A stretch of DNA of 64,000 nt, taken from the NCBI GenBank assembly GCA_940671915.1, contig CALNVZ010002974.1:38236066-38300065 (forward strand), given 5' to 3'. The stretch is from Paracentrotus lividus. Taxonomy: Eukaryota > Echinodermata > Echinoidea > Camarodonta > Echinidae. The translations under genes were made by a program, and so were the position numbers. The notes under the pieces are model-generated. The model made no database searches and had not been told where the DNA came from. It worked only from the letters and a program-made list of their open reading frames with translations. Of this stretch, positions 1-13,952 are shown piece by piece (the first letter of the stretch is position 1; each line of letters begins with the position of its first letter).

Positions 1-3000
1 TTTTTTTTTTTTTTTTTTTTTTTTTTTTCCTGAAGAGACCTTTTTTTATTTTGAAGTCAAAAGGAGCCTGAGCTTTCGATCCTAGCAGAATCTTCGTCAG
101 AGACAAAATGACACAGAAAAGTAGGGAACAAACATGGATATAGAGAAAGATAGAAAAAAAGCTCTACCTGGATGGCAAACCTTGAGGAAGAGAACAAAGG
201 TAACAAAAAGGGGGATGTAAAAGGTGTGAAGAAGCCTCAAATACTAAAACATTCGGACAACATTCTATATATATATCAAAATTATTTGTTTATTTTATCC
301 TTTATTTATAAAAATTGACGAAATCCGCTAAAAAGATTGTGTTGCCGTTGAAATTAGAACGAATTATCTCGTTATAAATAATTGGCAAAAGAAGATAAAC
401 TTTATCCTAAGCTAATGTATCTTTTTGATAACAATGATAGTATACCAAAGAGTATGATTATCAGAGGCATAATGTAAGAAAATTTAGCTTTTCTGTGAGA
501 CGAAATCCTTTATTTGTATTGGTTGTGTATAGTATAGGCCAAGAATGGTATAGGCAATGATAGGTGCAGTGACATGTTACATTGTGGTATGATAAATGAC
601 AGAGCAGACAGACACAATGACGATGAACTTTTGGATAGAGTTCACTGCTATCTCATTAGCCGCCCAATTCACACGTCACTTATAAACTTTGAGAAAACTG
701 TCAGTCGTTCGGTTAAGGTATTTATTATTCTAATGATATCGCAAACATTAATGAATTTCAAATAATGACTTTTTAACATCTATGATAAAACACATAGATA
801 TATTTTCTAAAATCAATTTCATTACACATTTTGATACAAAAATGTATTCATGGTCGTAGGCGTTGATTAGGTGGATAGAGCTTTCGCGGAGTTGCTGTTA
901 TACCCTGTTTGGCGTTCAACAAGAATTAATGATAGAGCAACGTCAGTCTGGAGCTGCTCAGTGGCTGCCTGGCCTACCATTGATTGGGCAAAAAGAAAAA
1001 TATAGTCAACACAAGCATCATATCTTATTATGCTTTGTTATTATTAGAGGGAAAGGTTTATAAAAGTACCCTTATTGAGATTTTCTGTAATACGAATATT
1101 TATCAATCAATAAATATAGTCAACTAATAATAAAGATATATATAACACAATTATGATGATCAATAGCCTTTTTTATCAGCGGTGATAATATCGGCAGTAT
1201 CAGCGGTGGTTATAGTAGAACAATAGTTTTCTAAATTCTTCGGTAGAAGTAACTTCTCTAAAAGAAATTATGTAGGGTAAATCGAGGATGTATCCTTACA
1301 TACAATTATTGGTTTTCCAATTAGATATTATAATCAGTCTATTTGATATAAATTATTTGCTTTTATCTCTCATTCAACATATCTATCACTTAAATTCGTC
1401 GTGTAAATTGGGCCTCTGAGACCCAAACAGAGCGAAGCTAACATTTAGACTTGTGAAAACCTTGTTTTAATTTATTTGCCCTCTCTAATGGGTCTCATTT
1501 CGGGGCCATTATCTGATCGGGGTTAGTGCGGCATCCAAAACGATTCGACATTCATCTGTCACATCTGCACGATTTATTGGATATTATCTCTTTGTGTAAA
1601 AGCGCGATTATTGGAAACTGTCGCATATCTAAAGGATGGTCGTGAGGAGGGATTATCTTTTCTCTTTCAATTCTCAGACACTGAGCAATGATGATAGGTT
1701 CATGGATGACTTCTGAGGCGCCGTGGTCTAGTGGTTAGGTAGCTGCCTTGCGGTGAACTGAGTTCATGAGTTCAAGACCATGGTTGATAAACCATCTCGC
1801 CAGAATTTATATTTGATGAAAGAGTGATGCAAATGGCCAATTAGACAGCAGAGCGGTCCAGGGGTCTGAATACTAGTTCGTTGGCAAAGGTTCAAGATCC
1901 GCTACGAGTATTTCTCAAATGAAATCTTTCTCTTTCATTTTTTAAATCGGAGAATCAATAAAAGAAATAAATAACATGCTGATAAATGTTTGAAATAATG
2001 TTATTTTAATCGCAATGTATTCAACGTAATATTTTTTAGTTCCAAATTTTATTATCCAAAACGTAAAATAATATGATGTAGGTCTGTTGGTCTAATCTAC
2101 CATTATGCCATGCTACTTTTCACCAAAAAATACCCCAATTCTTACAGTATAGATGTAAAATGGGTAAAGAATTATATTAGAAAGTGTGACAATGATGTAA
2201 TGATGATTGCCACTCTACATATTTCATGGATATCTATTTTTTGACAAGCCAACATGGCATCGTTGCAGTAAGATAACTAAAACCAGTGAGAAGGAGTTAT
2301 AACCCCCAATCCTCTGCAAGATGATTATAAAACTTATTACGTGACCATTCTTACATTTAGAATCATACCACCACCACCCCCCCCCCCCCCCCCCCCTCCT
2401 CCTCTTCATCATTTTGGTCTATACCAAAATCCAGATAGTTGATTTCCAAAATGAAATGACAACTTCATTTCGATCTAATCCTCAATGTATGATTGATATC
2501 CGTACTGCCTTTTCATGCAACTCCATCCTTTGTGCACCCTCTAAAATGGTTTTTCGAATCTGCCCCTATCGTCTTTTGTAGGCGCGAAATTAAAGCTGAC
2601 AACTCAGACAAGCGAACCATTCAAGAGAGAAATAATAAATGCGTCTGCCCTTTCTTCCTCCATGTTTCATTTCGAATTGCCTGGAGAGACGTTCTTTAAG
2701 TTTGGGCTGGGTTTATTTTACACTCAAACATGAATTATGACTTCTCTGGGCTATGTATATATATGATTCCCGTTTTCAAAGTGCAATCACTGGAAGAAAA
2801 TAATAAGTGATGGGGGTCTAAGTTAGCGAATGTTGCTTGTGTTTGATAACAAAGTCATATATTTTAGAATAATTGAATTGACATTGGAGAGGTGATGTCA
2901 TAAGATTTCACGATAAGGAATCATCCAGGTTGTTATTTTGTTCATTCGGGTAGGATAAAAATTTTCATGTTATTTCAACCAAAATAAAAATAAAATAAAA

Positions 3001-5364
3001 AGTGGGGCTATAATTCAATCTTTATTTTTCGGCTTACATGACATGCTACAAAATGATTTGTATACTACAGGTTCTACTTCTAGTAATTCGTGTTGCCAAA
3101 AATGTGTAATTGCTGTAAATGATGTTCAGAGTAGTCAGTATTATAATAATGTATTTTTTTTATATGGTTATATATGATTATAATAATGTATGATATATGT
3201 TTGTATGTTGTGAAAAGATATATGGCGGCCATTCCTTTGCTTCATCTGTAGATGTTATGGTAAGGAGAGCGGTAGTTCAAGGTGACGACTGTTTTCTTGT
3301 GGTTTCCTATTCGCTCCATTCATCAACGTCTGTTCAAATCAAATTCAGGAGGGGTCAACACTCATACGAAAAAAAAAAAGAAGGCTTCTCTCCTCTTCCT
3401 CTCGATCTCTCTCTCTCCCTCTCTCCTTCTCCCTCTTCTCTCTTTTCATCATGAATTTGGCCAAACTATTTCCCCATTTTGTTGCTTTTATTATCGTATT
3501 GATTAAAAAAAAAAAACCAACGTTTCGAATTAAACTATAATAATATTATAGGTTCTGCATTGTATGTGATCATCCTTGCTTCATTTCATCTGTGATTGTG
3601 TAATTTTTTGCGATGGTTCCCTCCCTCACTTCATTTTTATCAATTTTCTGTATTTTCTGTTTCTCTGTATTTTTAATTATTTTTTCACAACGCCCGCCCC
3701 ATCCACTACACAAGGTCACCATCTAGTATTTTGGACTGTTTTATAGCCAGAGGCGATGATACAGCAGGGATTTCACCGCCAAATACAAGGGGTCATCTCG
3801 GGGTCATTTCAGGGAACCCGTTTGCCCTGGGCCTGTCCCTAACCAACCAGGGTCCCACCGCTGACATTGGCTTCGGTCCCATGTACTTCACACCGTGTTA
3901 GATTTCCTTCACAAACACTCCCTTTCGTCCTATCGAGGCCGGAGTATCGCTTACTGCTGGCGACAGACCCGAAATTCAACGGTGTTTTGTCCCCGTCAAT
4001 AATGTAACATGCTCAAAATGATCCCCTCAAAGGGGATCTAACTGCGACCTTGTGCACTAGACGAAAATAAAAACGTCTTCTGCCAAGGGAGGTATAATTT
4101 TTATCAAGACTCCCAGACTTCACACATTTCGGTTGGTTGCATCATGAGTTTTAAAAAGTATGTGTTTTTAATGGCAACATGAAACGCTGAACCCCACAAG
4201 GTACAGGGCCTATATCAGAATGTTCGTTAATGAATTTTTAGGAACTCACAAAATTGGGTTGAAAAAATGATCAAAGCATAATGGCATATAGAAAATTGAT
4301 AAGGACCAGCCCCCCCCCCCTTCTTTTTTTCCATTTCAAATGAAAAATGTATAGTTGGATAGACACGTCTTGTGAATAATGTATCTGGTTCAGTATATTC
4401 TTGGCTCCTACACACGCACAAGAACTCAATCCTGATCTAAAAATAATAACATGAATGCACATCAAGATGCAAGCCATCAGCATGATTAGTCTGGTCTATG
4501 CAATCTTGGAGGAAGGCTTGCTTCAAGTTGTCCGCTCGATTGATTTTAGAAGAATGGAGAAAATTTTAAGATATATTCAAATTGTCAATATTATTATGTT
4601 TCACTAAGAAAACAAACACAGATTGTAAGCACAAAAACAATGTTCATTATACATCATTATGTCAATTTCTTTCGGCGACGAAGGGTTCCCTTAAAATTCT
4701 GTGAAAATGGTTAAGGATTCTGTGGATTGATAAACTGCGTCATGATACCGTTGATAAACAGGCTCATAATATACAAATAATCATGGTATATTGTAAGTAT
4801 AACATTGTTTTTAATCTTGATAAATTATAAGTCTTCCCTTTAGATAATGTTTGTCACAACGAATGTTGGTGTGCGTGTGAATAGAACGAAGGCCAGCGCG
4901 ACAATGTGGAAAATGTAATCTTCTGCAGACAAGCCTATACCGCTCGAATGGAGCATCTTCACTGTGTCGTGAAAATGTGCTTAGACAACGTGAAAATTGT
5001 TATCGCCAAGTCTTCCAGCCACATTTGTCTTGGAATTTCTTGATTAATTAGCTTGAAGACACGCAATACATTCACTTGATAAAAAGATATATCAGTCTTG
5101 TTTCAAACGTCTAACATGATTGTCTAAGAAATAAGAACATTAATTTCGTTTTCTTACACTTTTTGAGCCAAGTTATAAATAATTTACCTTGGTTTGATAT
5201 AGGCCAATGCGTTTTTTTAATATTTTGTCGGTCAATTCTCTTTATCTTTATTATTCATATAATAGGACCTTCATTTTGTTGTATCCCAATCGAGTTTCGG
5301 TATACGGTAGACATTTTAATACGCTACATTTCAGCTTGATTTCAAAATGAAGCTGAAACTTGTG
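1..5364 (+). repeat. Left arm of a giant inverted repeat
   Basis: This segment is the reverse complement of the segment ending at 12862. Matching landmarks in mirror order include the poly-T at 1-28 against poly-A at about 12843-12862, the SINE at 1715 against 11150, the C run near 2378 against the G run near 10470, and the C run at 4311 against the G run near 8562. The last landmark is the cattt-cagctt block near 5328 against its mirror near 7560. Divergence is mostly single-base indels plus substitutions, roughly 15 differences in one 200-base stretch compared by eye. The arm ends exactly at the 25-N gap. No gene is recognisable inside it apart from the SINE. It may continue left of the window. 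It could be a real duplication or an assembly artefact. Confidence 0.93.
1715..1975 (+). mobile_element. tRNA-derived SINE (left-arm copy)
   Basis: A tRNA-like head starts at gaggcgccg. It has a pol III A-box-like TGGTCTAGTGG at 1724-1734 and a B-box-like gagttcaagacc about 40 bases later. A second B-box-like aggttcaagatcc lies near 1887. A tRNA-unrelated body follows, ending in an A-rich AAAAGAAATAAATAA tail. This head-body-tail order is typical of SINEs transcribed by RNA polymerase III. Single-base losses relative to the mirror copy suggest decay or sequencing error. I cannot name the family. Confidence 0.6.
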
Positions 5365-5389
5365 NNNNNNNNNNNNNNNNNNNNNNNNN
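5365..5389. other. Assembly gap, 25 N
   Basis: Exactly 25 N separate the end of the left inverted-repeat arm from a GA-rich tract. The gap at 47315-47339 is also exactly 25 N, so this is a placeholder length rather than a measured one. Confidence 0.99.
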
Positions 5390-5530
5390 AAGAGAGAGAG
5401 AGGAGAGGAAAGCTAGAGATAGAAAGATGGTGTGTGAGAGGATATAGTTTTTTCCTATAGGAGAGGAAAAGAGAGGGAGAGAGAGAGAGAGAAGATGAGA
5501 GAGAGGAGAGAGAGAGAAACTGACTGAGAG
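5390..5530. repeat. GA-rich simple repeat
   Basis: Imperfect GA repeats start immediately after the gap. A 115-aa minus-strand frame crossing this tract and the N run is an artefact of serine/leucine-rich translation. Confidence 0.9.
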
Positions 5531-7455
5531 AGAGAAACGAAAAACAATCTACAAAGAGAAAAGAAAACATTAAACTTAGGACAATGAGACTTAGAAAGGG
5601 AGAGAGATCTGAAAGAAAGAATAAGATGTCAATTATCTTTATAAGACAGTCACACATGATGATCATAAAGGCTTTCATAAAATGTCCTTTAGCCCTACAT
5701 GTAATGTCTACTCGAACTTGATTATATTTTCTAATTATTTATCGTCTTCATCCTTTTTTCGTTCTTTCTCGAAATATTTTGGAAAATGAGAAACAATGAC
5801 AAATAGAATATGTACAGTCTCACTTCTCACCGTATGACATTCTCTTCTACGTTTTTTTTTGTTTTTGTTGTTTGTTTGTTTTGTTTTTTTAATGTTTTTC
5901 CTCAATGATTTATTAGTAGAATTAATGAACAGCATCATAATCAAACTTTTTGGACAGAAATTAAGACTGAAAATATAAGTGTGTTATATAAAGTGTTGTA
6001 TTAATTAAGTAATGTATATTCATCTTTGTTTTGGTAGCTTAATGACTTAATTTTTGCATGTCATAAATATATTATGTATGTAATATAGCGCTTTGAAACG
6101 TTAGTGTAAAGCGCTTATAAATTGTTAATATTATTATTAATTATTATTATCAATAAAAACGCAAACAAACAAACAAAAAATAATAACAATAACTATAAGA
6201 ATATACCATGAAATGTATTCTATGGAAACAATGATACATACGAAAAACTACGAGTATTTTTTCTAATACAAAGTAATTAACAGTGATAATGGCAAACACT
6301 GATACGTTAAAAAACAGCGATAACACTAAATAAAAGACGAGCATGTGCTCGTCCATATAATGAATCGACATGACAGAGAAATATATTTTCTGACATTGGG
6401 AATTGGCATTGGTTCCCGCTCTAGATCGCATAAGTCAATTTTCATTGACCTTTAGGCCTTTGACCCTGTAAAAGAAATATGGCTACTGGGGTCTGATTTA
6501 TATCTGTGAAAGAAATCATGAATTTGATGGCAAATTTGATTCTCATACAGTCACAATATAGCCACTAGGGCGGTTTGGTGAAGCACGCGAATGAGGTAAT
6601 GGCTCCAAATTTCGGTCATTCCTTGCTTTTTTCCAGTTATATGATGTCGACCCCCCAACCAATATGTCCATCACATTTTCTTTACTTCAAATCTGGTATA
6701 TTCTATCATTTTCGTCGTTTCTCTTGAACGATATTGCAACATATCATCACTGATTTAAGGCGCTTTAAACTTTCTGAAGGCTTCCATTGTTTTACCTGAT
6801 TAAAATGAGTAAACGGGTACACAGAGAAAGAAAAAGAGAGTAAGGGATTGGAAAAATAAAGAAGCAAAAGAAAATAGATTAGAGAGAGGAGAGAGAGAGA
6901 GGACACCACACACACACACAACATAGCATATCACTACCTTATGGAAGCATTTCTCTATTGGAGACATCCTAGCGAGTTCAGCACTATCCTATGAATCATC
7001 CTTATGGAGTCAGAAAATGTGTGTAAATACTCCATCACCATAATCCGCCATAATCGCCACAACCATTCAACACAACTAGTCAACACACACCATTAACATA
7101 TCATCATTGTCAACCCCCCCCCTCATACAACCACAACTTCATCATCATGTCCATCATCTTCATCATCTAGCACATACCGATGATCATCATGTCCAAGGGC
7201 TAAGGCCCTCAGCGTAAGCTGTCAGGTTGTTTTCACCTCACACAGATATGGGTCACACACCCTCATTTTAACGTTGGGCCACGCACTATTGGAGACAACC
7301 CTACATAAGTCGTCAGCGCTACCAGTAGAGCTCGACAATCAATTCTACGTGTTTTTCCTTATGAAACAAGTTCGAATGTCCATAAGGAAATCAGTCTCCA
7401 TAGAGTACGGTACTGAACTCATATTTGTCTCCACAGGTATGTGAATATAGAAGCA

Positions 7456-7516
7456 CACACACACACACACAGCACCACACACACACCAACACACCCACAC
7501 ACACACACACACACAA
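7456..7516. repeat. CA microsatellite
   Basis: Imperfect CA dinucleotide repeats lie at the inner edge of the right arm. This is a plausible place for alignment or assembly to fail. Confidence 0.9.
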
Positions 7517-7526
7517 CAACACACCC

Positions 7527-10500
7527 ACAGTTTCAAGCTCATTTGGAAATCAAAGCTGAAATGTAAGCGGTAATATAAAATGTCTACCGAAATACCAAAA
7601 CTCGATTGGAATACAACAAAATCGAAGTCCTATTTATATGCAATAATAAAGATAAGAGATTGACCGACAAAAATATTAAAAAACGGCATTGGCCTATAGT
7701 CAAACCAAGCGGTAAATTATTTATAACTTGGCTCAAAAAGCTAGCAAAACGAAATTAATTGTTCTTATCTTTCTTAGACATCTGTTAGACGTTTGAAACA
7801 GACTGATATATCTTTTTATCAAGTGAATGTATTGCGTGTCTTCAAGCTAATTAATCCAAGAAATTCCAAAGACAATGTGGCTGGAAGTTGGCGATCACAA
7901 TTTTTCACGTTGTCTAAGCCATTTCACGACACAGTGAAGATGCTCCATCGAGCGTATAGGCTTGTCTGCAGAGATTACATTTCCACATGTCGCGCTGGCC
8001 TCGTTCTATTTCACCACGCACAACAACATTGTTCGTTGGACAAAGCATTATCTAAAGGAAGACTTATAATTTATAAGATTAAAACAATGTTATACTTACA
8101 ATATAACCATGAATTTTGGTGATATTATGAGCCTGTTTATCAACGGTATCATGACGCAGTTTATCAATCACAGAATCCTTACACATTTCACAGAATTTTA
8201 AGGGAACCCTTCGTCGCCGAAAGAAATTGAATAATGAACTGTATCATGAACATTGTTTTGTGCTTACAATCTGTGTTGTTTTTCTTAGGTGAAACATAAT
8301 ATATTGACAATTTGAATATATTTAAATTTTCTCCATCTTCAACATCAATCGCGGACAACTTGAAGCAAGCTTCTCCAAGATTGCATAGACCAGACAATCA
8401 TGTGATGGCTGCATCTTGATGTGCATTCATGTTATTATTTTTTAGATCAGGATTGATTTCTTGTTGCGGTGTGGAGCCAAGAATATTACTGAACCGATAC
8501 ATTCATTCCACAAGAGTGTCTATCCACTATACATTTCATTTGAAATGGAAAAAAAAGAAGGGGGGGGGGCTGGTCCTTATCAATTTTCTATATGCCATTA
8601 TGCTTTGATCATTTTTTGCAAACCCAAATTTTTGTGAGTTCCTAAAATTAATTACGAACATTCTGATATAGGGCCCTAGTACCTGTGGGTGTTCAGGCGT
8701 TTCATGTTGCATTTAAAAACAGCATACCTTTTTAAAACTCATGATGCATACCAACCGAAACTGTGTGCAAGTGGAGTCTTGATAAAATTTTACCTCCCTG
8801 GCAGAAGACGTTTTTATGTTTCGTTATGCACGAACGCGTCGCCCAGTTAGACCCTTTGAGGGATCATTTTGAGCATGTTACATATTTGACGGGGACAAAC
8901 ACCGTTTGAAATTTCGCGGTCTGGTCGCCAGCAGTAACGATACTCGCCTCGATAGGACGAATGAGGCAGTGTTTGTGAAAGAATCTAACACGTGTGAAGT
9001 ACATGGGACCGAAGCCAAATGCCAGCGGTGGGACCCTGGTTGGTTAGGGAACAGGCGCCAGGGAAACGGGTTCCCTGAAATTGACCCAGATGACCCCTTG
9101 TACTTTGGCGGTGAAATCCTGCTGTATCATCGCCTCTGGCTATTATAACACAGTCCAATACTAGATGGTGATTGTGTAGGGAGTGGGGCGGGCGTGTGAA
9201 AAATAATTAAAAATACAGAGAATACAGAAAATACAGAAATTGATAAAAAGTAATGAGGAGGAACCCATCGCTAAAAAATTACACAATCCACAGATGAAAT
9301 GAAGCAAGGATGATCACATACAATGCAGACTATAATATTATTATAGTTTATATTCGTAACGTTTTTTTTTTTTAATCAATACGAATAATAAAAGCAACAA
9401 AATGGGGAAATAGTTGGCAAATCATGATGAAAAGAGAGAAGGGAGAAGGGAGAGGGAGAGAGAGAGATCGAGAGGAAGAGGGAGAGAAGCCTTCTTTTTT
9501 TTTTCGTATGGAGGTTGGACCCCTCTGAATTTTGATTATGAAGACGTTCGATGAATGGAGCGAATAGGAAACGCACCAAGAAAACAGTCGTCACCTTGAA
9601 CTACCCGCTCTCCTTACCGATAAACATCTACAGTAAGCAACAGGAATGGCCGCCATATATCTTTCACAACATACAAAACATATATCATACATTATTATAA
9701 TCATATATTAACCATAATAAAAAATACATTATAAACTGACTACTCTGAACATCATTTACAGCAATTTTACACATTTTGTGGAACACGAATTACTAGATAG
9801 AACCTGTAGTATACAATCATTTTGTAGCATGTCATGTAAGCGAAAATAAATATTGAATTATAGAACCCCACTTTTTTTTATTTTTATTTTGTTGAAAATA
9901 ACATGTAAAATTTTATCTACCCGAATGAACAAAAAAAAAAAAATTAACAACCTGGATGATTCCTTATCGCTGAATCTTATGACATCACCTCTCCAATGTC
10001 AATTCAATTATTCTAAAATATATGACTTCTGTTAATCAACACAAGCAACATCGCTAACTTACCCCATCACGATTAATTTCTTCCAGTGATTGCACTTTGA
10101 AAACGGGAATCATATATACATAGCCCAGAGAAGTCATAATCATGTTTGAGTTGTAAAATAAAACCCAGCCCAAACTTAAGAACGTCTCTCCAGGACATTC
10201 GAATTGGAAACATGGAGAGAAAGGGCAGACGCATTTCGATTCTTTCTCTTAATGGTTCGCTTGTCTGATTTGCAGCTTTTATTTTCGCCTACAAAAACGA
10301 TAGGCGCAAATCGAAAACCATTTTAGAAGGGTGCACAAAAGGATGGAGTTGCCATGAAAAGCGTACGATATCAATTCATACATTGAGGATAGATCGAAAA
10401 TCGAAGTTGTCATTTCATTTGGAAATCAACTATCTGCGATTTTGGTATAGACCAAAATGAATGAAGAGGAGGAGGGGGGGGGTAGGGTGTGGTGGTATGC

Positions 10501-12862
10501 ATTCTAAATGTAAGAATGGTCACGTAATAAGTTTTATCATACTTGGCAGAGGATTGGGGGTTTAAAACTCACTTCTCAACTGTGTTTAGTTATCTTACGC
10601 AACGATGCATGTGGGCTTGTGCAAAAAATAGATACCATGAATATGTAGAGTGGGCAAATCAATCATTACATCATTTGTCACACTTTCTCAAATTAGATTC
10701 TTTACCCATTTTACATCTAAATAACTGTAAGAATTGGGTATTTTGGTTGAAAAGTAGCATCGAGGCATAATGGTAGATTAGACCAACAGACTAACATCAT
10801 ATTTTTTACGCTTGGATAATAAAAATTTGAACTAAAAAATATTACGTTGAATACATTGCGATAAAATAACATTATTTCAAACATCATCAGCATGTTCATT
10901 TTATTCTTTATTGTTCTCGATTTAAAATGAAAGAGAAAGATTTCATTTGAGAAATACTCGTAGCGGATCTTGAACGTTTGCCACGAACTAGTAGTTCAGG
11001 ACCCCTGCGACCGCTCTTGCTGTCTAATTGCATTGCATCACTACTTTCATCAAATATAAATTCTGGCGAGATGGTTATCACCATGGTCTTGAATCATGAA
11101 CCTCAGTTCACCGCAAGGCGCTAACCTAACCACTAGACCAGCGGCCTCGAAAGTCACCATGAACTATCTATCATTGCTCAGTGTCTGAATTGAGAAGAGA
11201 ATGATCGTGAAATCCCTCTCCATCTACGGAATCCATTTAGATATGCGACAGTTTCCAATCGAATCGCGACTTTTACACAAAAATAATACTCCAATAAATC
11301 GTGCAGATGTAGCGACACAAGATGAAATCGCACATCGTTTGGTGATGCCGGCACTAAACCGAGTCAGATAATGGCCCCAATGAGACCCATTAAGAGGGCA
11401 AATAAATTTAAATCAAGCGTTTGCACAAGTCTAAATGGTTAGCTTGCTCTGTTGGGCTCAGAGCCAATTTAACGACGAATTTAAGTGATAGCATATTTGA
11501 ATGAGAGATAAAAGCAAAATATAATTATACAAATAGACTGATTATAAATATCTAATTGAAAACCATAATTGTATGTAAGGATACATCGTTGATTACCTTT
11601 ACACTACATGAATCTTATTAGAAGAAGTTACTTCTACCGAAAGAATTTAGAAACATATTGTTCTAACTATATACCACCGCTGATACTGCGATATTATCAC
11701 CGGCGATAAAAAGGCTATATCATCATTAATTGTGGTTATATATATCTTATCTTAGTTGACTATATTTATTATTGATTGATAAAATATTCGTATTACAGAA
11801 ATCTCATAAGGGTACTTTTTATAAAACCTTTCCTCTTCAATAATAACAAAGCCAATAAGAATAAAGTATGGCAATGCTGTGCTTGGACTTATTTTTTCTT
11901 TTTGCCCATGAATGGAGCCAGCAGCCACTGAGCAGCTCCAGAGACTGACGTTGCTCTATCATTAATTCTTTGAACGCCAACACAGGGTATAACAGCAACT
12001 CCGCGAAAGCTCTATCTCACTAATCAACGCCTACACCATGAATAATTTGTATCAAAATTTGTGTAATGAAATTGATTTTAGAAATTATCTATGTGTTTTA
12101 TCATAGATGTTAAAAAGTCATTATTGAAAATTCATTAATGTTTGCGATATCATTAGAAATAATAAATACCTTAACCGAACGACTGACGTTTTCTCAAATT
12201 ATAAGGACGTGTGACTTGGGCGCCTAATGAAGATAGCCAGTGAACTCTATCCAAAAGTTATCGTATTGTGTCTTCTGCTCTGTCATTTATTCATACCACA
12301 AGAACATGTCACTGCACCTATCATTGCCTATACATTCTTGCTAATTACTATACACAACCATACAAATAAAGGATTTCGTCTCACAGAAAAGCTAAATTTT
12401 TTACATTATGCTCTATAATCATACCTCTTGGTATAACTTATCATGTTATCAAAAAGATAACATTAGCTTAGGATAAAGTTATCTTCCTTTGCCAATATAT
12501 TTAATAACGCGATATTCGTTCTAATTTCAACGGCAACACAATCTTTTTAGCGGAATTTCGTCAAATTTCTTATAAATAAAGGATAAAATAAGCACATAAT
12601 TTGAAGTATATATAGTATAGAATGTTGTCCGAATGTTTAGATTTGAGCTTCTTCACCTTTACATCCCCTTTTTGTTACCTTTTGTCTCTTCCTCAGTTTG
12701 CCATCCAGGTAGAGCTTTTTTTCTATCTTTATCCTATATCCATGTTTGTTCGCTACTTTTCTGTGTCATTTTGTCCCTGACGAAGATTCTGCTAGAATGA
12801 AAGCTCAGGCTCCTTTGACTTCAAAATAAAAAAAGGTCTCTTCAGAAAAAAAAAAAAAAAAA
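7527..12862 (-). repeat. Right arm of the giant inverted repeat
   Basis: This is the mirror copy of bases 1-5364. The inner end abuts a CA microsatellite and the outer end is a poly-A run after gtctcttcag, the complement of the window's first non-T bases. Unique-looking sequence begins at 12863. Homopolymer lengths differ between arms: about 20 C in the left arm against 9 G here near 10.47 kb. The open frames inside (7793-8122, 8906-9148) are broken by indels in the other arm, so neither looks like a conserved protein. Confidence 0.93.
10890..11150 (-). mobile_element. tRNA-derived SINE (right-arm copy)
   Basis: This is the mirror copy of the SINE at 1715-1975. On the minus strand the A box lies at 11130-11140 and the same body follows. 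It keeps bases the other copy lost (gaggttcatg) and lacks bases the other has (atgagttcaag becomes atgattcaag). The two copies therefore carry different indels. Confidence 0.6.
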
Positions 12863-13952
12863 ACAAGCAACACAAAACAAAAAGCAATCCACGTTTCACT
12901 CCATTATGATTAAAGTAATAACCTGTCGCCATCTGTTAGTTACCTCCCATTGTTTACGAGCTGTGAAAATGGGTGAGAAATATTTTGCGCTATGAATGAG
13001 AAATTAGGGGGAAGGAGAGTAAAGATATATATATACAGAAGAGAGAGAGAGAGAGAGGAGAGAGAGAAGAGAGGGGGAGGGAGCAGGAGAGAGAAGGGAG
13101 GGTGTACTGAGGAAGGAAGGAAAAATAATAGATGTTGGAAGAAGAAGAAGAGAGAGATGAGAGAAGACTTAAAAATTGATACAGAGTAAAGAGAACGAGA
13201 AAATTGAGAGCACTGTAGCTAAACAGCGAGGGAAATGAGGAAAGGAAAGCACGTTGGGGTCCCGAACATCAGTAGGAATACCATCTTTGTGAGACTAAAA
13301 TCAAGCAAGATATCGTGGTACAATAGAAGCTACGAGGTGTTCTAGATAAACATCCTTCCGCAACCTGCACAACCAACTATAAACCCAAACGTTTCAATGT
13401 ATTCCATAAGAATAGGAATGGGCTTTGCCAAGTGTATATATAGGTACTATGTACCTATATAATTGAATCTAGGCTTATTCTGCTGAAAATGTGTTTCAAC
13501 TTTTTTCTTTAACACTGTACTTTCTATATAGTTTGGACGCGATTGACTGTATTTGCATTATGTTGTATAGTAATAATTTAATAATTTATATATTTTGGAC
13601 CATTTTCACTTCACATTTTGTAATGTATATCAAATGTTCGATTCTTTAAATAAATGATATCCGATCTTTTGGGGGGGGGGGCAATAGTATGATTATCTTT
13701 TTATTGGCGCTGGCAGTTTCGTGAGTCGCTCTGTCTTCACATCAATAAGAGGGGGCTATAACACTTTATAAATCCAACAAAGACCACGTGGCGTGCTCAA
13801 GTTTCATTGAAACCGTATGCATCTACAAAATAATTGCTATTTAACGTGTAAGTTTAGCCACCGCAATTACCAGCATCCAGTAAGAACTAGCTAGTATCCA
13901 AATCGTAGCACTGATTACTGTCATTTATTTTACACCCTGCCAAAATATCAAA
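12863..13952. other. Intergenic; GA tract and unique AT-rich sequence
   Basis: This holds a GA-rich repeat at about 13034-13180, a G run near 13671-13681 and otherwise unique AT-rich sequence. A 65-aa frame here is only the translated GA tract. Confidence 0.6.

Larger units (their letters stand above)
5390..7526. other. Spacer between inverted-repeat arms; no gene seen
   Basis: This is unpaired sequence between the arms. It holds a GA-rich tract (5390-5530), A- and T-rich sequence, and a segment near 6085-6150 with two gcgctt motifs followed by an ATT-rich tail of the kind common at retroposon ends. It also has GA and CA tracts at 6835-6921, an ATC-rich patch near 7139-7190 and a CA microsatellite at 7456-7516. 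Open frames here follow low-complexity sequence and look fortuitous. Confidence 0.6.

Noticed and set aside
7793-8122. A 109-codon frame in the right arm
   Set aside because: It is not maintained in the left-arm copy and has no recognisable motif.
8906-9148. An 80-codon non-repetitive frame in the right arm
   Set aside because: The mirror segment in the left arm (about 3745-3985) is broken by several indels, so the frame is not maintained. No domain is recognised. If the arms are error-rich this could be revisited after polishing.
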